Shown: positions 8,200-17,154 of the stretch, in pieces
Layout: every line of letters starts with the position of its first letter
How positions within the stretch are numbered: the first letter of the stretch is position 1
NCBI GenBank assembly: GCA_029861675.1
Contig: JAOTYV010000057.1
Coordinates: forward strand, 1 to 19,547
Source of the DNA: Alphaproteobacteria bacterium
GTDB taxonomy: Bacteria > Pseudomonadota > Alphaproteobacteria > UBA8366
Reading direction: 5' to 3'
DNA: 19,547 nucleotides
The notes under the pieces: generated by a model
The model's input: only the letters and a program-made list of their open reading frames with translations
The model's database searches: none
Told to the model about the DNA's origin: nothing
Made by a program: the position numbers and the translations under genes

Positions 8200-10389
8200 A
8201 TGAGCCAGATCACACCGGCATTGGTCGCCGAACACGGCCTGACGGCCGAGGAATACGCAACCGTGCTCGACATTCTCGGCCGCGAGCCCAGCCTCACCGA
8301 ACTCGGCATCTTCTCCGTGATGTGGTCGGAGCATTGCTCCTATAAATCCTCCAAGAAATGGCTGAAGACCCTGCCCACCGAAGGACCGCAGGTCATTTGC
8401 GGGCCGGGCGAGAACGCCGGCGTGGTCGATATCGGCGACGGCAAGGCCGCGGTGTTCAAGATCGAGAGCCACAACCACCCGAGCTTCATCGAGCCGTATC
8501 AGGGCGCCGCGACCGGCGTCGGCGGCATCATGCGGGATGTCTTCACCATGGGCGCCCGCCCGGTCGCCAATCTCAACGCATTGCGGTTCGGCCGACCCGA
8601 CCACCCGAAGACCAAACATCTGGTGGCCGGCGTCGTGGCCGGGATCGGCGGCTACGGCAACTGCATCGGCGTGCCCACGGTCGGCGGCGAGACCAATTTT
8701 CACAGCGCGTATGACGGTAACATCCTGGTCAACGCGATGACCGTCGGGATCGCCGACGCGGACCGGATCTTCTATTCGGCGGCGGCGGGCCCGGGCAATC
8801 CGGTGGTCTATGTGGGATCCAAGACCGGCCGCGACGGGATCCACGGCGCGACCATGGCCTCCGCCGAATTCTCCGAGGACTCGGAAGAAAAGCGGCCGAC
8901 GGTGCAGGTCGGCGACCCTTTCACCGAAAAGCTGCTGCTGGAGGCGTGCCTGGAATTGATGGCGACCGACGCGATCGTCGCGATCCAGGACATGGGCGCG
9001 GCGGGATTGACGTCCTCCTCGGTCGAGATGGCGTCCAAGGGCGGTGTCGGGATCGATCTCGACCTCGACATGGTGCCGATGCGCGAAGACGCCATGACGG
9101 CCTATGAGCTGATGCTGTCGGAGAGCCAGGAACGGATGCTGATGGTCCTGAAACCGGGCCATGAGGACGCCGCGCGGGCGATTTTCGAGAAATGGGAACT
9201 CGATTTCGCCATTATTGGGCGGATCACCGAGACCGGCCGGCTGATCCTGCAAATGAATGGCCGGGTCGAAGCGGATATTCCCGTCGATCCCCTGGTCAGC
9301 GCGGCGCCCGAATACGACCGCCCGTGGGACGCGCCGCCCGCGCAACCGGAACTGTCGGCCGCCGATATCGCGGTACCCGATAACCCGCTCGTCGCCCTCG
9401 AAACATTGCTGGCGACACCGGATTTGTGCAGCCGCCGCTGGATCTGGGAGCAATACGACCACATGGTGATGGCCGATACGGTCCGCGGCCCTGGCGCGGA
9501 CGCCGCCGTGGTTCGCGTGCATGGCACGCAACGCGGGCTCGCGGTCACCACCGATTCGACGCCGCGCTATTGCCGCGCCGACCCGGAACGCGGCGGCCGG
9601 CAGGCGGTCGTCGAGGCTTGGCGCAATCTGGTCGCCACCGGCGCCACGCCCCTGGCCCTCACCAACAACCTTAATTTCGGCAATCCGGAACGGCCCGCCA
9701 TCATGGGCCAGTTCGTCGGCTGCGTCCGCGGTATCGGCGAAGCGGCGGCGGCGCTCGACTTCCCGGTCGTCTCCGGCAATGTCTCGCTCTACAACGAAAC
9801 CGAGGGCGAGGCGATCCTGCCCACCCCGGTCATTGGCGGGCTCGGCCTGCTGGCCGATATCGACAAGGCGACCCAAATCGGCTTCGACGCGCCGGACCGG
9901 GCGATTATCCTGTTCGGCGAACCCACGGGCTGGCTCGGCGCCTCCGTCTATCTCCGCGACATCCTGGGTCGGGAGGACGGCGCGCCGCCACCGGTCGACC
10001 TCGCCGCAGAGCGGCGAAACGGATCGTTGATCCTGGACCTGGTGGACCGGGGACTGGTTAAGATCTGCCATGACATCGCAGATGGCGGGCTTCTCGTCGC
10101 TCTCGCTGAAATGGCGCTTGCCGGGGGTATCGGCGCGGTTATCGAACCATCCAACGGTTCCCTACCCCTTCATGCGTGGTTGTTCGGCGAGGATCAGAGC
10201 CGTTATATTGTCGCGGCGGACGATCCGGCGGCAGTACTCGAAGCCGCTGAAACGGCCGCGGTTCCGGCCCAAATCATCGGGCAGACCGGCGGCGGCGCGT
10301 TGACACTGGCCGGTGGACCCACCATATCTTTGGACGCCTTGGCGACGGCGCATGAGGGCTGGCTCCCGGAATACATGGGGACACCCTGA
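8200..10389 (+). CDS. purL: FGAM synthase large catalytic subunit PurL (small-type)
   Basis: ATP-dependent enzyme that converts FGAR to FGAM with ammonia from PurQ. At 729 residues it is the small PurL that needs PurS and PurQ, unlike the ~1300-residue single-chain form. Conserved blocks are [11 protein letters not shown] (His45), the catalytic-region ESHNHPS (His91) followed by the glycine-rich [23 protein letters not shown], and [13 protein letters not shown]; the second repeat has NNLNFGNPE and ISDGG-like HDIADGGL. Two in-frame ATGs exist at 8188 and 8200. I prefer 8200 because GAAGG lies five bases before it and the resulting [14 protein letters not shown] is typical; nothing like a ribosome site precedes 8188. 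bolA follows after 26 bases. Confidence 0.97.
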   Translation: MSQITPALVAEHGLTAEEYATVLDILGREPSLTELGIFSVMWSEHCSYKSSKKWLKTLPTEGPQVICGPGENAGVVDIGDGKAAVFKIESHNHPSFIEPYQGAATGVGGIMRDVFTMGARPVANLNALRFGRPDHPKTKHLVAGVVAGIGGYGNCIGVPTVGGETNFHSAYDGNILVNAMTVGIADADRIFYSAAAGPGNPVVYVGSKTGRDGIHGATMASAEFSEDSEEKRPTVQVGDPFTEKLLLEACLELMATDAIVAIQDMGAAGLTSSSVEMASKGGVGIDLDLDMVPMREDAMTAYELMLSESQERMLMVLKPGHEDAARAIFEKWELDFAIIGRITETGRLILQMNGRVEADIPVDPLVSAAPEYDRPWDAPPAQPELSAADIAVPDNPLVALETLLATPDLCSRRWIWEQYDHMVMADTVRGPGADAAVVRVHGTQRGLAVTTDSTPRYCRADPERGGRQAVVEAWRNLVATGATPLALTNNLNFGNPERPAIMGQFVGCVRGIGEAAAALDFPVVSGNVSLYNETEGEAILPTPVIGGLGLLADIDKATQIGFDAPDRAIILFGEPTGWLGASVYLRDILGREDGAPPPVDLAAERRNGSLILDLVDRGLVKICHDIADGGLLVALAEMALAGGIGAVIEPSNGSLPLHAWLFGEDQSRYIVAADDPAAVLEAAETAAVPAQIIGQTGGGALTLAGGPTISLDALATAHEGWLPEYMGTP

Positions 10390-10415
10390 GAACAAACGAT
10401 CGGGAGATCAGCAGC

Positions 10416-10655
10416 ATGGCGATGAGCGCAACAGAGATCGAAGCGATGATCAAGGAAGCGATTCCAGACGCCGAGGTCCAGATCTCCGATCTGCGCGGCG
10501 ATGGCGATCATTACGCCGCGCTGGTGCGGGCCGCCGCCTTCAAAGGAATCAGCCGCGTCAAGCAGCACCAGATGGTGTATGATGCGCTACAAGGCCGGAT
10601 GGGCAATGAATTGCACGCGCTCGCCCTGCAGACTGCTGTACCAGAGGATGCGTAA
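10416..10655 (+). CDS. BolA family protein
   Basis: A 79-residue BolA-fold protein. The family partners monothiol glutaredoxins in [2Fe-2S] complexes that sense or deliver iron-sulfur clusters. The signature RVKQHQMVYDAL holds the invariant His51; the variable loop reads GDGDHYAA with His32 and no Cys, placing it in the His-type (IbaG/BolA2-like) group rather than the Cys-type group. A good GGGAGA ribosome site precedes the ATG. The gene for a CGFS glutaredoxin follows 43 bases downstream, which supports a BolA-Grx complex. MAMSATE leaves a second possible start at Met3. Confidence 0.93.
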   Translation: MAMSATEIEAMIKEAIPDAEVQISDLRGDGDHYAALVRAAAFKGISRVKQHQMVYDALQGRMGNELHALALQTAVPEDA

Positions 10656-10698
10656 ACGCACCCAACTCGCGAACAACACGTAAGCAAAGGACGACATC

Positions 10699-11037
10699 AT
10701 GACCGATAACCCGGCTTCCAAACGCATCCAGGACGAAATCGACACGAACGACGTCGTGCTCTTCATGAAAGGCAACCCGGTCTTCCCGCAATGCGGCTTC
10801 TCCGCGGCGGTGGTCCAGGTGCTCAGCGAAATCGGCACCAAGTTCAAGGGCATCGACGTGCTCGAAGACCCGGGCCTGCGCGATGGCATCAAGGTATTCA
10901 GCAATTGGCCGACCATCCCGCAGCTTTACGTCAAAGGCGAATTCGTCGGCGGCTGCGACATCGTGCGCGAAATGTACGAAACCGGTGAGTTGCAGCAATT
11001 AATCACGGAAAAGGGTGTCGCCACGCAAAGCGCGTAG
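10699..11037 (+). CDS. grxD: Monothiol glutaredoxin (Grx4/GrxD type)
   Basis: A 112-residue single-domain glutaredoxin with the monothiol CGFS active site at residues 32-35 (PQCGFSAAVV), preceded by VVLFMKGNPVFP, and with the glutathione-contacting WPTIPQLYV and GGCDIV motifs. Such proteins bind a [2Fe-2S] cluster with glutathione as a homodimer or with BolA, and pass clusters to target proteins; they are poor oxidoreductases. AAAGGA precedes the ATG. It is the last gene of the purC unit, ahead of a strong terminator. Confidence 0.96.
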   Translation: MTDNPASKRIQDEIDTNDVVLFMKGNPVFPQCGFSAAVVQVLSEIGTKFKGIDVLEDPGLRDGIKVFSNWPTIPQLYVKGEFVGGCDIVREMYETGELQQLITEKGVATQSA

Positions 11038-11074
11038 CCGGCCCCCGCCGGGCAATCCCCCGGTCAAAATATTT

Positions 11075-11116
11075 CGCCCCCATCCCGAGCATGCCGCCGG
11101 ATGGGGGCGAGTTTTT
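11075..11116 (+). terminator. Rho-independent terminator of the purC-grxD unit
   Basis: Arms CGCCCCCATCC (11075-11085) and GGATGGGGGCG (11099-11109) pair perfectly over 11 bp around a 13-base loop, and a T5 run follows at 11112-11116. It starts 38 bases after the grxD stop and is the clearest terminator in the window. Confidence 0.92.
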
Positions 11117-11137
11117 GTGTGCCCTCACAAACTAAAC

Positions 11138-11242
11138 TGTCACCCCGGACGAGCGGTGCAGCCGCGCCGATCCGGGGTCCGGATTACTCTCGGTTACATG
11201 GACCCCGGCTCTGCGGCGCAACGCGCCTTGGCCGGGGTGACA
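11138..11242. repeat. Inverted pair of 43-bp REP-like palindromic units
   Basis: Two 43-bp units, 11138-11180 and 11200-11242, lie head to head around a 19-base spacer. Both begin (in their own orientation) TGTCACCCCGG and end CCGGGGTCC, and each can fold by itself (ACCCCGGA with TCCGGGGT, ACCCCGGC with GCCGGGGT). GC-rich units of this kind, with the CACCCCGG...CCGGGGTCC frame, are known as dispersed intergenic repeats in alphaproteobacterial genomes. They lie between convergent grxD and LLM genes, so they may also help end the minus-strand transcript. Confidence 0.85.
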
Positions 11243-11279
11243 GGCAAAAGAAAGACGAGCGCGTCTAATAAGTATCCGG

Positions 11280-12320
<1,041 letters not shown>

Positions 12321-12339
12321 CGCGCGTTCCCCCTCTCCG

Positions 12340-12366
12340 GTTATGAAAGTCGTCGGGGAGAGTCAA
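12340..12366 (-). promoter_or_regulatory. Weak candidate promoter for the LLM gene
   Basis: On the minus strand TTGACT (12361-12366) and CATAAC (12340-12345) are 15 bases apart, shorter than the usual 16-18. The boxes lie between the rpsD hairpin and the LLM ribosome site, which is the right place, but the spacing keeps this tentative. Confidence 0.3.
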
Positions 12367-12379
12367 TACGCGCCGGAAG

Positions 12380-12404
12380 CCGCCAGGTAAACCGTACCTG
12401 GCGG
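12380..12404 (-). terminator. Hairpin downstream of rpsD, likely transcript end
   Basis: CCGCCAGGTA (12380-12389) and TACCTGGCGG (12395-12404) form a perfect 10-bp stem with a 5-base loop, 22 bases past the rpsD stop. No T run follows on the minus strand, so it is terminator-like rather than canonical. Confidence 0.55.
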
Positions 12405-12426
12405 GAAACCCGGGAAAAGTCGTTGC

Positions 12427-13041
12427 TCAGCGTGAGTAGAATTCGATGACCAGGTTCGGTTCCATCTGGACCGGATAGGGCACGTCCTCGAATTTGGGCC
12501 CGCGCGCCAGGGTCGCCGTCATCTTGTTGGTATCGACCGAGATGTAATCGGGCACGTCCCGCTCGACCGACACGATCGCGTCGAGAACCATCGGAATCTG
12601 CCGGCTCTTTTCGCGCACCTCCACGACATCGCCGTCCTTGACCTGAAAGGATGGGATGTTGACCCGCCGACCGTTGACCCGGATATGGCCATGGTTGACG
12701 AATTGGCGCGCGGAAAAGACGGTCGGCACGAACTTCGCCCGGTAGACCACCGCGTCGAGGCGGCGTTCGAGCGATTCGATCAGGTTCTCGCCCGTATCCC
12801 CTTTGCGCTGATCGGCCGACTTGTAATACCGGCGGAACTGCTTCTCGCCGATATTGCCGTAATAGCCCTTCAGCTTCTGCTTGGCCGCGAGCTGCGTGCC
12901 GAAATCGGACGGCTTGCGGCGGCGCTGGCCATGCTGACCGGGAGCATAATCACGCTTGTTGATGGGGCTGCGGGGCCGTCCCCACAAATTGACGCCGAGA
13001 CGGCGATTGATCTTGTATTTGGACTTAAGTCGTTTGCTCAT
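12427..13041 (-). CDS. rpsD: 30S ribosomal protein S4
   Basis: Primary 16S rRNA-binding protein that starts assembly of the 30S body and takes part in decoding accuracy. The 204-residue length and the motifs [36 protein letters not shown] (as [16 protein letters not shown]), and the S4 RNA-binding domain [21 protein letters not shown] are typical. The N-terminal zinc cysteines of some S4 proteins are absent. The gene stands alone rather than in the alpha ribosomal operon, a common alphaproteobacterial arrangement. It has its own strong promoter and a leader of about 100 bases with two hairpins, the second overlapping the weak ribosome site (CAGGGTG), which suggests translational control. Confidence 0.98.
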   Translation of the reverse strand: MSKRLKSKYKINRRLGVNLWGRPRSPINKRDYAPGQHGQRRRKPSDFGTQLAAKQKLKGYYGNIGEKQFRRYYKSADQRKGDTGENLIESLERRLDAVVYRAKFVPTVFSARQFVNHGHIRVNGRRVNIPSFQVKDGDVVEVREKSRQIPMVLDAIVSVERDVPDYISVDTNKMTATLARGPKFEDVPYPVQMEPNLVIEFYSR

Positions 13042-13046
13042 GGCAT

Positions 13047-13111
13047 AACACCCTGTTTTTACCGGTGTTCTTGATGATCCAGTCAGTCATTTCCCGATCG
13101 GGAAAAATGAC
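13047..13111 (-). promoter_or_regulatory. Structured rpsD leader (two hairpins)
   Basis: In the transcribed leader, GTCATT...AATGAC (13086-13111) forms a stem closed by TCCC-GATC-GGGA, and AACACC (as read on either strand, 13047-13052 with GGTGTT 13064-13069) forms a second stem whose 3' arm overlaps the presumed ribosome site, five bases before the ATG. S4 is a known autoregulator that binds leader mRNA in E. coli and B. subtilis; whether this leader is bound by S4 is inference. Confidence 0.4.
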
Positions 13112-13152
13112 GGGGCCGTAATACGACCCGCGTTACCGGATAAGGTGCGCGG

Positions 13153-13180
13153 ACTATAGGGATTCCGCCCGCGTTGTCAA
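13153..13180 (-). promoter_or_regulatory. Strong sigma70-type promoter of rpsD
   Basis: On the minus strand a consensus -35 box TTGACA (13175-13180) and a near-consensus -10 box TATAGT (13153-13158) are separated by 16 bases. Transcription would begin about 13146, giving a leader of about 105 bases. This strength fits a ribosomal protein gene. Confidence 0.75.
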
Positions 13181-13267
13181 ACACCGTAGCCGTCGCCGCC
13201 GCTTGCCTATAGCGGCGAAAAGCCGCAAAATTTCGCGTGCCGCGAATTCGTCCAAAGGGAGTCGTCC

Positions 13268-13669
13268 ATGACCATTCAACATCTCGAACACGTGAACATG
13301 CGGACCGGAAACCTGGAGGCCATGACGGCGTTTTACGATCAGGTCCTGGGACTGAAATTGGGCGACCGGCCGGCATTTCAGTTTAACGGCACATGGCTGT
13401 ATTGCGGCGACATGGCCGTGGTTCATCTGGTCGAGGACACGGCGCCGTTGAACGGCGACAACCCGCAGCTCGAGCATTTCGCCTTCCGCGCCGAGGGGCT
13501 CGCCGATTTCCTCGCGCGCCTGCGGTCGCACAAGGTCGCCTATGAATGCCGCATCGTGCCGGGCCGTGAAATTCGCCAGGTTCATACCGCCGATCCCGAC
13601 GGCAACCACATCGAGATCGCCTTCGGCCCGGAGGAACAGGCCGATTTGACGAATTACGACGGCGCCTAA
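13268..13669 (+). CDS. VOC family protein (glyoxalase/dioxygenase-like)
   Basis: A 133-residue single vicinal-oxygen-chelate protein with two beta-alpha-beta-beta-beta units. It opens IQHLEHVNMRTGNLEAMTAFYDQVLGLKLG-like, as in glyoxalase I and fosfomycin-resistance proteins. Candidate metal ligands are His8 (LEHVN), His70 (LEHFAF) and Glu116 (HIEIAF), the usual H-H-E set. The C-terminal DPDGNHIEIAF is the strongest family mark. The substrate is unknown. GGGAG sits seven bases before the ATG. It is divergent from rpsD and convergent with the RNA methyltransferase gene. Confidence 0.9.
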   Translation: MTIQHLEHVNMRTGNLEAMTAFYDQVLGLKLGDRPAFQFNGTWLYCGDMAVVHLVEDTAPLNGDNPQLEHFAFRAEGLADFLARLRSHKVAYECRIVPGREIRQVHTADPDGNHIEIAFGPEEQADLTNYDGA

Positions 13670-13699
13670 GCCCGAACCACCCAAACCGGCGGCGTTACC

Positions 13700-14473
13700 T
13701 TACTCTTCTTCCTTATCGCGCGGGCCGAAGGCGAAGGCGCTGATCACACCGTGCAAGGCGCGCACTTCCTGGTCGGTCAGCCGCGACCGCTGAAAGATGT
13801 TGCGGATGTTGCGCATCATGCCGGCGCGCTTTTCGGCCACTTTCAGGAACCCGGTTTCCTCCAGCGCCGCCTCCAGCCGGGCCAGGAAATTCAGCAATTC
13901 CGCCTTGCTGGCCGGTTCGGTCCGGCCGATGACCAGTTCTTCCGGCGGCGTCTCGTCGCCCGCCTGGAACCATTCATAGGCCAGCACCAGAACCGCCTGC
14001 GGCAGGCTGAGCGAGCTGAAGGCGGGATTGAGCGGCACCTGTACGATCGTATCGGCGAGCGAGGCATCCTCATTCGCGAGTCCGGACCGCTCCGGACCGA
14101 ACAGCAGGCCGCAGCGCAGTCCCGCCGCCGTCTCCGCCCGCAGCGTCTCGGCCGCGCGGCGCGGCGTCATCACCGGCATGATCATGTCACGGTGCCGCGC
14201 GGTCGCCGCGAACACCCGGGACAGGTCGCCCACCGCGTCCGCCGTGCATTCGAACACTTGCGCGCCGTCGATGACCATGTCGGCGCCCGCCGCCACTTCG
14301 CGCGCCCGCACATTCGGCCAGCCGTCGCGCGGCCGCACCAGCCGCAACTCGGTCAATCCGCAGTTCAGCATGGCGCGCGCGGCAAAGCCGATATTCTCGC
14401 CAAGCTGCGGCTCGACCAGCACCACCACGGGCCCGCCGATCACGCCTTCCTTGCTGCTATCCGTTCCTGCCAT
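13700..14473 (-). CDS. trmJ: SPOUT RNA 2'-O-methyltransferase, TrmJ-like
   Basis: A 257-residue SpoU/TrmH-type methyltransferase that uses S-adenosylmethionine to methylate a ribose 2'-OH in RNA; TrmJ modifies tRNA position 32. The three SPOUT motifs are present: VEPQLGENIGFAARAMLNCG near the N-terminus, LLFGPERSGLANED in the middle, and VPLNPAFSSLSLPQAVLVLAYEW forming the knot. The C-terminal extension of about 80 residues with RNIFQRSRLTDQEVRALHG is as in TrmJ. The tRNA target is inferred from family resemblance. The ribosome site (ACAGG) is weak. The protein ends in an acidic DKEEE tail. Confidence 0.88.
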   Translation of the reverse strand: MAGTDSSKEGVIGGPVVVLVEPQLGENIGFAARAMLNCGLTELRLVRPRDGWPNVRAREVAAGADMVIDGAQVFECTADAVGDLSRVFAATARHRDMIMPVMTPRRAAETLRAETAAGLRCGLLFGPERSGLANEDASLADTIVQVPLNPAFSSLSLPQAVLVLAYEWFQAGDETPPEELVIGRTEPASKAELLNFLARLEAALEETGFLKVAEKRAGMMRNIRNIFQRSRLTDQEVRALHGVISAFAFGPRDKEEE

Positions 14474-14606
14474 GAGCCTGTTTTAGCCGCAGCCCGCCCC
14501 GCGCGCCATCACCGCAATGACCCCCGGGCGAATTGCCAGCGCCGACCGTCCCCGGCAGGATGGGCACACCGCATAGTGTTCCAACACCATCACAAGGGAG
14601 TCAGGC

Positions 14607-14990
14607 ATGGCGAAACGCCAATCGATGCATATTCCGGGACTGATCAAGCATAAGAATCCGATTTCTCACTGCACCCGTATCGGCAACATGATTTTTTCCG
14701 GCGCCATCACCGGCTTCGACTCGAAAACCGGCACGCTGCCCGACACGTTGGACGCGCAGACCCGCAATGCCTTCGCCAATATGAAGACATTGGTCGAAGG
14801 CGCCGGTGCGACGCTCGGCGATGTCGGCAAGCTCACCGTCTTCATGGCCGACACCTCGGACCGGGACGCGGTGAACCGGGAGTGGCTCGCCCTGTTTCCC
14901 GAGGAAGACGACCGGCCCGCCCGCCACGCGGTGAAATCCCTGTTCGACGGCGGCATGCTGATCCAGCTCGAAGTGGTTTGCGTCTTGTAG
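14607..14990 (+). CDS. RidA family protein (YjgF/YER057c/UK114)
   Basis: A 127-residue RidA-superfamily protein, normally a trimer that hydrolyses reactive enamine/imine intermediates such as 2-aminoacrylate. The key Arg106 in RPARHAV (Arg105 in the archetypal RidA) and Glu122 in IQLEVVCVL are both kept, so deaminase activity is plausible. The N-terminal 12 or so residues are longer than in canonical RidA, placing it in one of the Rid side groups. AAGGGAG lies before the ATG. It is divergent from trmJ and convergent with the amidase gene, with a repeat pair between. Confidence 0.9.
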   Translation: MAKRQSMHIPGLIKHKNPISHCTRIGNMIFSGAITGFDSKTGTLPDTLDAQTRNAFANMKTLVEGAGATLGDVGKLTVFMADTSDRDAVNREWLALFPEEDDRPARHAVKSLFDGGMLIQLEVVCVL

Positions 14991-15020
14991 TCTACGGAAT
15001 ACTGATACGAAGGTTGGCCG

Positions 15021-15094
15021 CATCCTTCGTCAAGCTCAGGATGAGGTCAACCTATTGGAAACACTCAGACTCACCCTGAGCCTGACGAAGGGCG
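15021..15094. repeat. Inverted pair of 25-bp intergenic repeats
   Basis: The units 15021-15045 (CATCCTTCGTCAAGCTCAGG...) and 15070-15094 (...CCTGAGCCTGACGAAGGGCG) are inverted copies matching at 21 of 25 positions around a 24-base loop. Sequences of the form CCTGAGCYTGWCGAAGG are widely scattered between genes in alphaproteobacteria. The pair lies between convergent ridA-family and amidase genes and could act as a two-way transcript end. Confidence 0.8.
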
Positions 15095-15125
15095 AGGCTG
15101 AGTGAGGGCCGCATGCCGCAACCAA

Positions 15126-16304
15126 CTAGCGCCCCGCGGATGCGAGAAGACGGGCGAAACCGGCGAGCATTTCGTCCGACCCAGGCGCGCCGAGCAACGA
15201 GAGCCCGACCGGGAACCCGTCCACGGTCGCCAGGGGCAGATTGATCTGCGGCGCGCCGCTGGCGCTGGCAATGCAAGTCAACTGACGGATACGGTCCCGG
15301 TCCGGTCCCGATTTCGACAACCGCCGGCCGGCCAGCGGCGCGGGAAACGGCGCCGTCGGCATACAAATCACACCGCCATCGCGGGTCAGCTCGTCGATCC
15401 GTTCGATCAGCGCGGCGCGGACCGGTTTCGCCGCCGCCACTTCCGCATCGGTGATCGTCGCCCGCTGCGCCAGATTGCGCGCCACGTCGTAGGCAAAGCG
15501 TGGATTGGTGCGGTCGATCCAATCGGCGAAGCTTTCCCACGCTTCCCGCCCCTGCAACACCCCTTGCTGCGCTTTCCAGGCGTCGAGCCCGGTCGGGCAT
15601 ACCCGCTCGGTCGCGGACTCGCCGATTGCCGCGGCAACCGTGTCGACGACCGGCGCGAGTGCGTCCTGGACCGCTGCGTCGGCGATCTCGAACGCGTCCG
15701 CCGCGATAACCATGCGCGCCGGCGGCACCGCCGGGATCTCGCCCTGCAACAGGGCCGCGCTCACCCGGGCGAAGAGATCAGCGTCACGCGCGAACCAGCC
15801 GACCGTATCGTAGCTCGGTGCCTGTTTCAGGACGCCGTCCAGCGGAATCCGGCCATGCGTCGTCCGCATCCCGTACAGTCCGCAGAAACCCGCGGGAATG
15901 CGCACCGACCCGCCGGTATCGCTGCCGAGCGCGAAATCCACATGCCCGCCGGCCACGGCGGAAACCGAGCCGCTCGACGAGCCGCCGGGCACCCTGTCGG
16001 CCGCGCGCGGATTCTCCGGCGTGCCGTAATGGGCATTCTCGCCGAGGAGGCCGAGCGACAGTTCGTCGGTAATCGTCTTGCCGGTCAATGTCGCCCCGGC
16101 GGCAAGCAACGTCTCGACCGCCCAGGCGTGTTTTTCCGCCGCCGGATGGGTCGCCAGCCAATCCGGATTGCTGCCGCCCGTGACATGCCCCGCAATATCG
16201 TACAGATCCTTGGCGGCGAAGGTCAGGCCGGACAGCGGCCCCGACGCGGCGCCGGCGATGCGGATGTCGATATAGGGGCAAAAACCGTTCGACGGATCCG
16301 CCAT
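15126..16304 (-). CDS. Amidase signature family enzyme
   Basis: A 392-residue amidase with the complete Ser-cisSer-Lys triad: Lys32 in FAAKDLYD, cis-Ser109 in the GGSSSGS loop, and nucleophile Ser133 in DTGGSVR. It would hydrolyse a C-N amide bond; the substrate is not evident, and it is shorter than GatA, with no gatB/gatC nearby. The frame is open farther upstream to 16415, but ATG 16304 gives MADPSNGFCPY and overlaps the hydrolase stop by four bases (ATGA), a classic coupling arrangement, so this start is preferred. It is the last gene of the minus-strand unit. Confidence 0.92.
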   Translation of the reverse strand: MADPSNGFCPYIDIRIAGAASGPLSGLTFAAKDLYDIAGHVTGGSNPDWLATHPAAEKHAWAVETLLAAGATLTGKTITDELSLGLLGENAHYGTPENPRAADRVPGGSSSGSVSAVAGGHVDFALGSDTGGSVRIPAGFCGLYGMRTTHGRIPLDGVLKQAPSYDTVGWFARDADLFARVSAALLQGEIPAVPPARMVIAADAFEIADAAVQDALAPVVDTVAAAIGESATERVCPTGLDAWKAQQGVLQGREAWESFADWIDRTNPRFAYDVARNLAQRATITDAEVAAAKPVRAALIERIDELTRDGGVICMPTAPFPAPLAGRRLSKSGPDRDRIRQLTCIASASGAPQINLPLATVDGFPVGLSLLGAPGSDEMLAGFARLLASAGR

Positions 16305-17089
16305 CAGTCCGATCCCGCGTGGCGGCCAAGGAATTCGCCGACGATACGATTGAAGCCGGGGGCATCCTCGAAATACGCGGAATGGCCGACTACCGGTATG
16401 TCCGCCACCTCGCATCCCGGAATCAGGGTTGCGACCTCATGCAGCAAGGGCGGCGGGAAAAGCTGGTCGGTTTCGCCGGTGACGATCAGGGTGGGTGTCG
16501 TATAGCCGGTCAACTTCGCCGGATCGTTCTCCGAGACGGAGCTCCGGCTTCGCGCCCGCGCCGCCGGCCCCTCGCCCGTATTGAACGCGCGGATCTGCCC
16601 ATACAGATGCGCCATTACCGGCTCGCGCTCACCGTAGTCGGGCGCCAGCGCCGCCGAGAAGCCGGTATTTTCGAGAAGCGATCCGCGCGACTTGCGCCAC
16701 GCGCCAAGCGCCTCGGTCACGATGCCGCCCGAGGTGCAGGCGAGCACCAGGCAATCGGTGCGTTCCGGATATGCGAGGGCGAAACCCATCCCCGTCACGC
16801 CGCCCATCGACTGACAGACCAGCGACGCCGAGCCGATGCCCGCATCATCGAGCACGGCGGCCAGATCATCGGCAAAATATTTCGGATCGAACCCGCCGGG
16901 CTCGCAGACCGAGCGGCCAAAGCCCCGATGATCAAATACGATAACGCGGTAGCGGCCAGCGAAATGCGGCACCTGCTGCCACCAGCTTGCGGCGTTGCCG
17001 CCACGGCCATGGGCGAAGGCGACCGCCGGCCCGTCGGCGCCATGCACCTCGTAGTAAATCTTCGCCGCCTGGTTTTCGACAGATGGCAT
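16304..17089 (-). CDS. Alpha/beta fold hydrolase
   Basis: A 261-residue alpha/beta hydrolase. The oxyanion segment AHGRGGN is at residues 26-32, the nucleophile elbow is VCQSMGG with Ser94, Asp208 is in GETDQLF, and His236 in VGHSAYFE, so the triad is complete. The usual first Gly of GxSxG is Cys92, a modest departure. An upstream in-frame ATG at 17116 would translate the ribosome site itself (GGGGAGG), which lies before ATG 17089, so 17089 is the likely start. Its stop overlaps the amidase start by four bases. The pairing of an ester/amide-type hydrolase with an amidase suggests a shared breakdown route, but no substrate can be named. Confidence 0.88.
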   Translation of the reverse strand: MPSVENQAAKIYYEVHGADGPAVAFAHGRGGNAASWWQQVPHFAGRYRVIVFDHRGFGRSVCEPGGFDPKYFADDLAAVLDDAGIGSASLVCQSMGGVTGMGFALAYPERTDCLVLACTSGGIVTEALGAWRKSRGSLLENTGFSAALAPDYGEREPVMAHLYGQIRAFNTGEGPAARARSRSSVSENDPAKLTGYTTPTLIVTGETDQLFPPPLLHEVATLIPGCEVADIPVVGHSAYFEDAPGFNRIVGEFLGRHAGSD

Positions 17090-17154
17090 CGGCCCGCCTC
17101 CCCTGTTTTCCGGCATTGCAGCACATTCATGCAGGCGAGGGAAAGGCGGGGCGG

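Noticed and set aside
8008..10071. 687-codon open frame on the minus strand opposite purL
   Set aside because: It is antisense to an intact, motif-complete purL; long antisense frames are expected in GC-rich DNA. No ribosome site or domain was seen.
15102..16505. 467-codon plus-strand frame opposite the amidase
   Set aside because: The amidase on the other strand has a full catalytic triad; this frame is rich in Arg/Pro/Gly, as in shadow frames.
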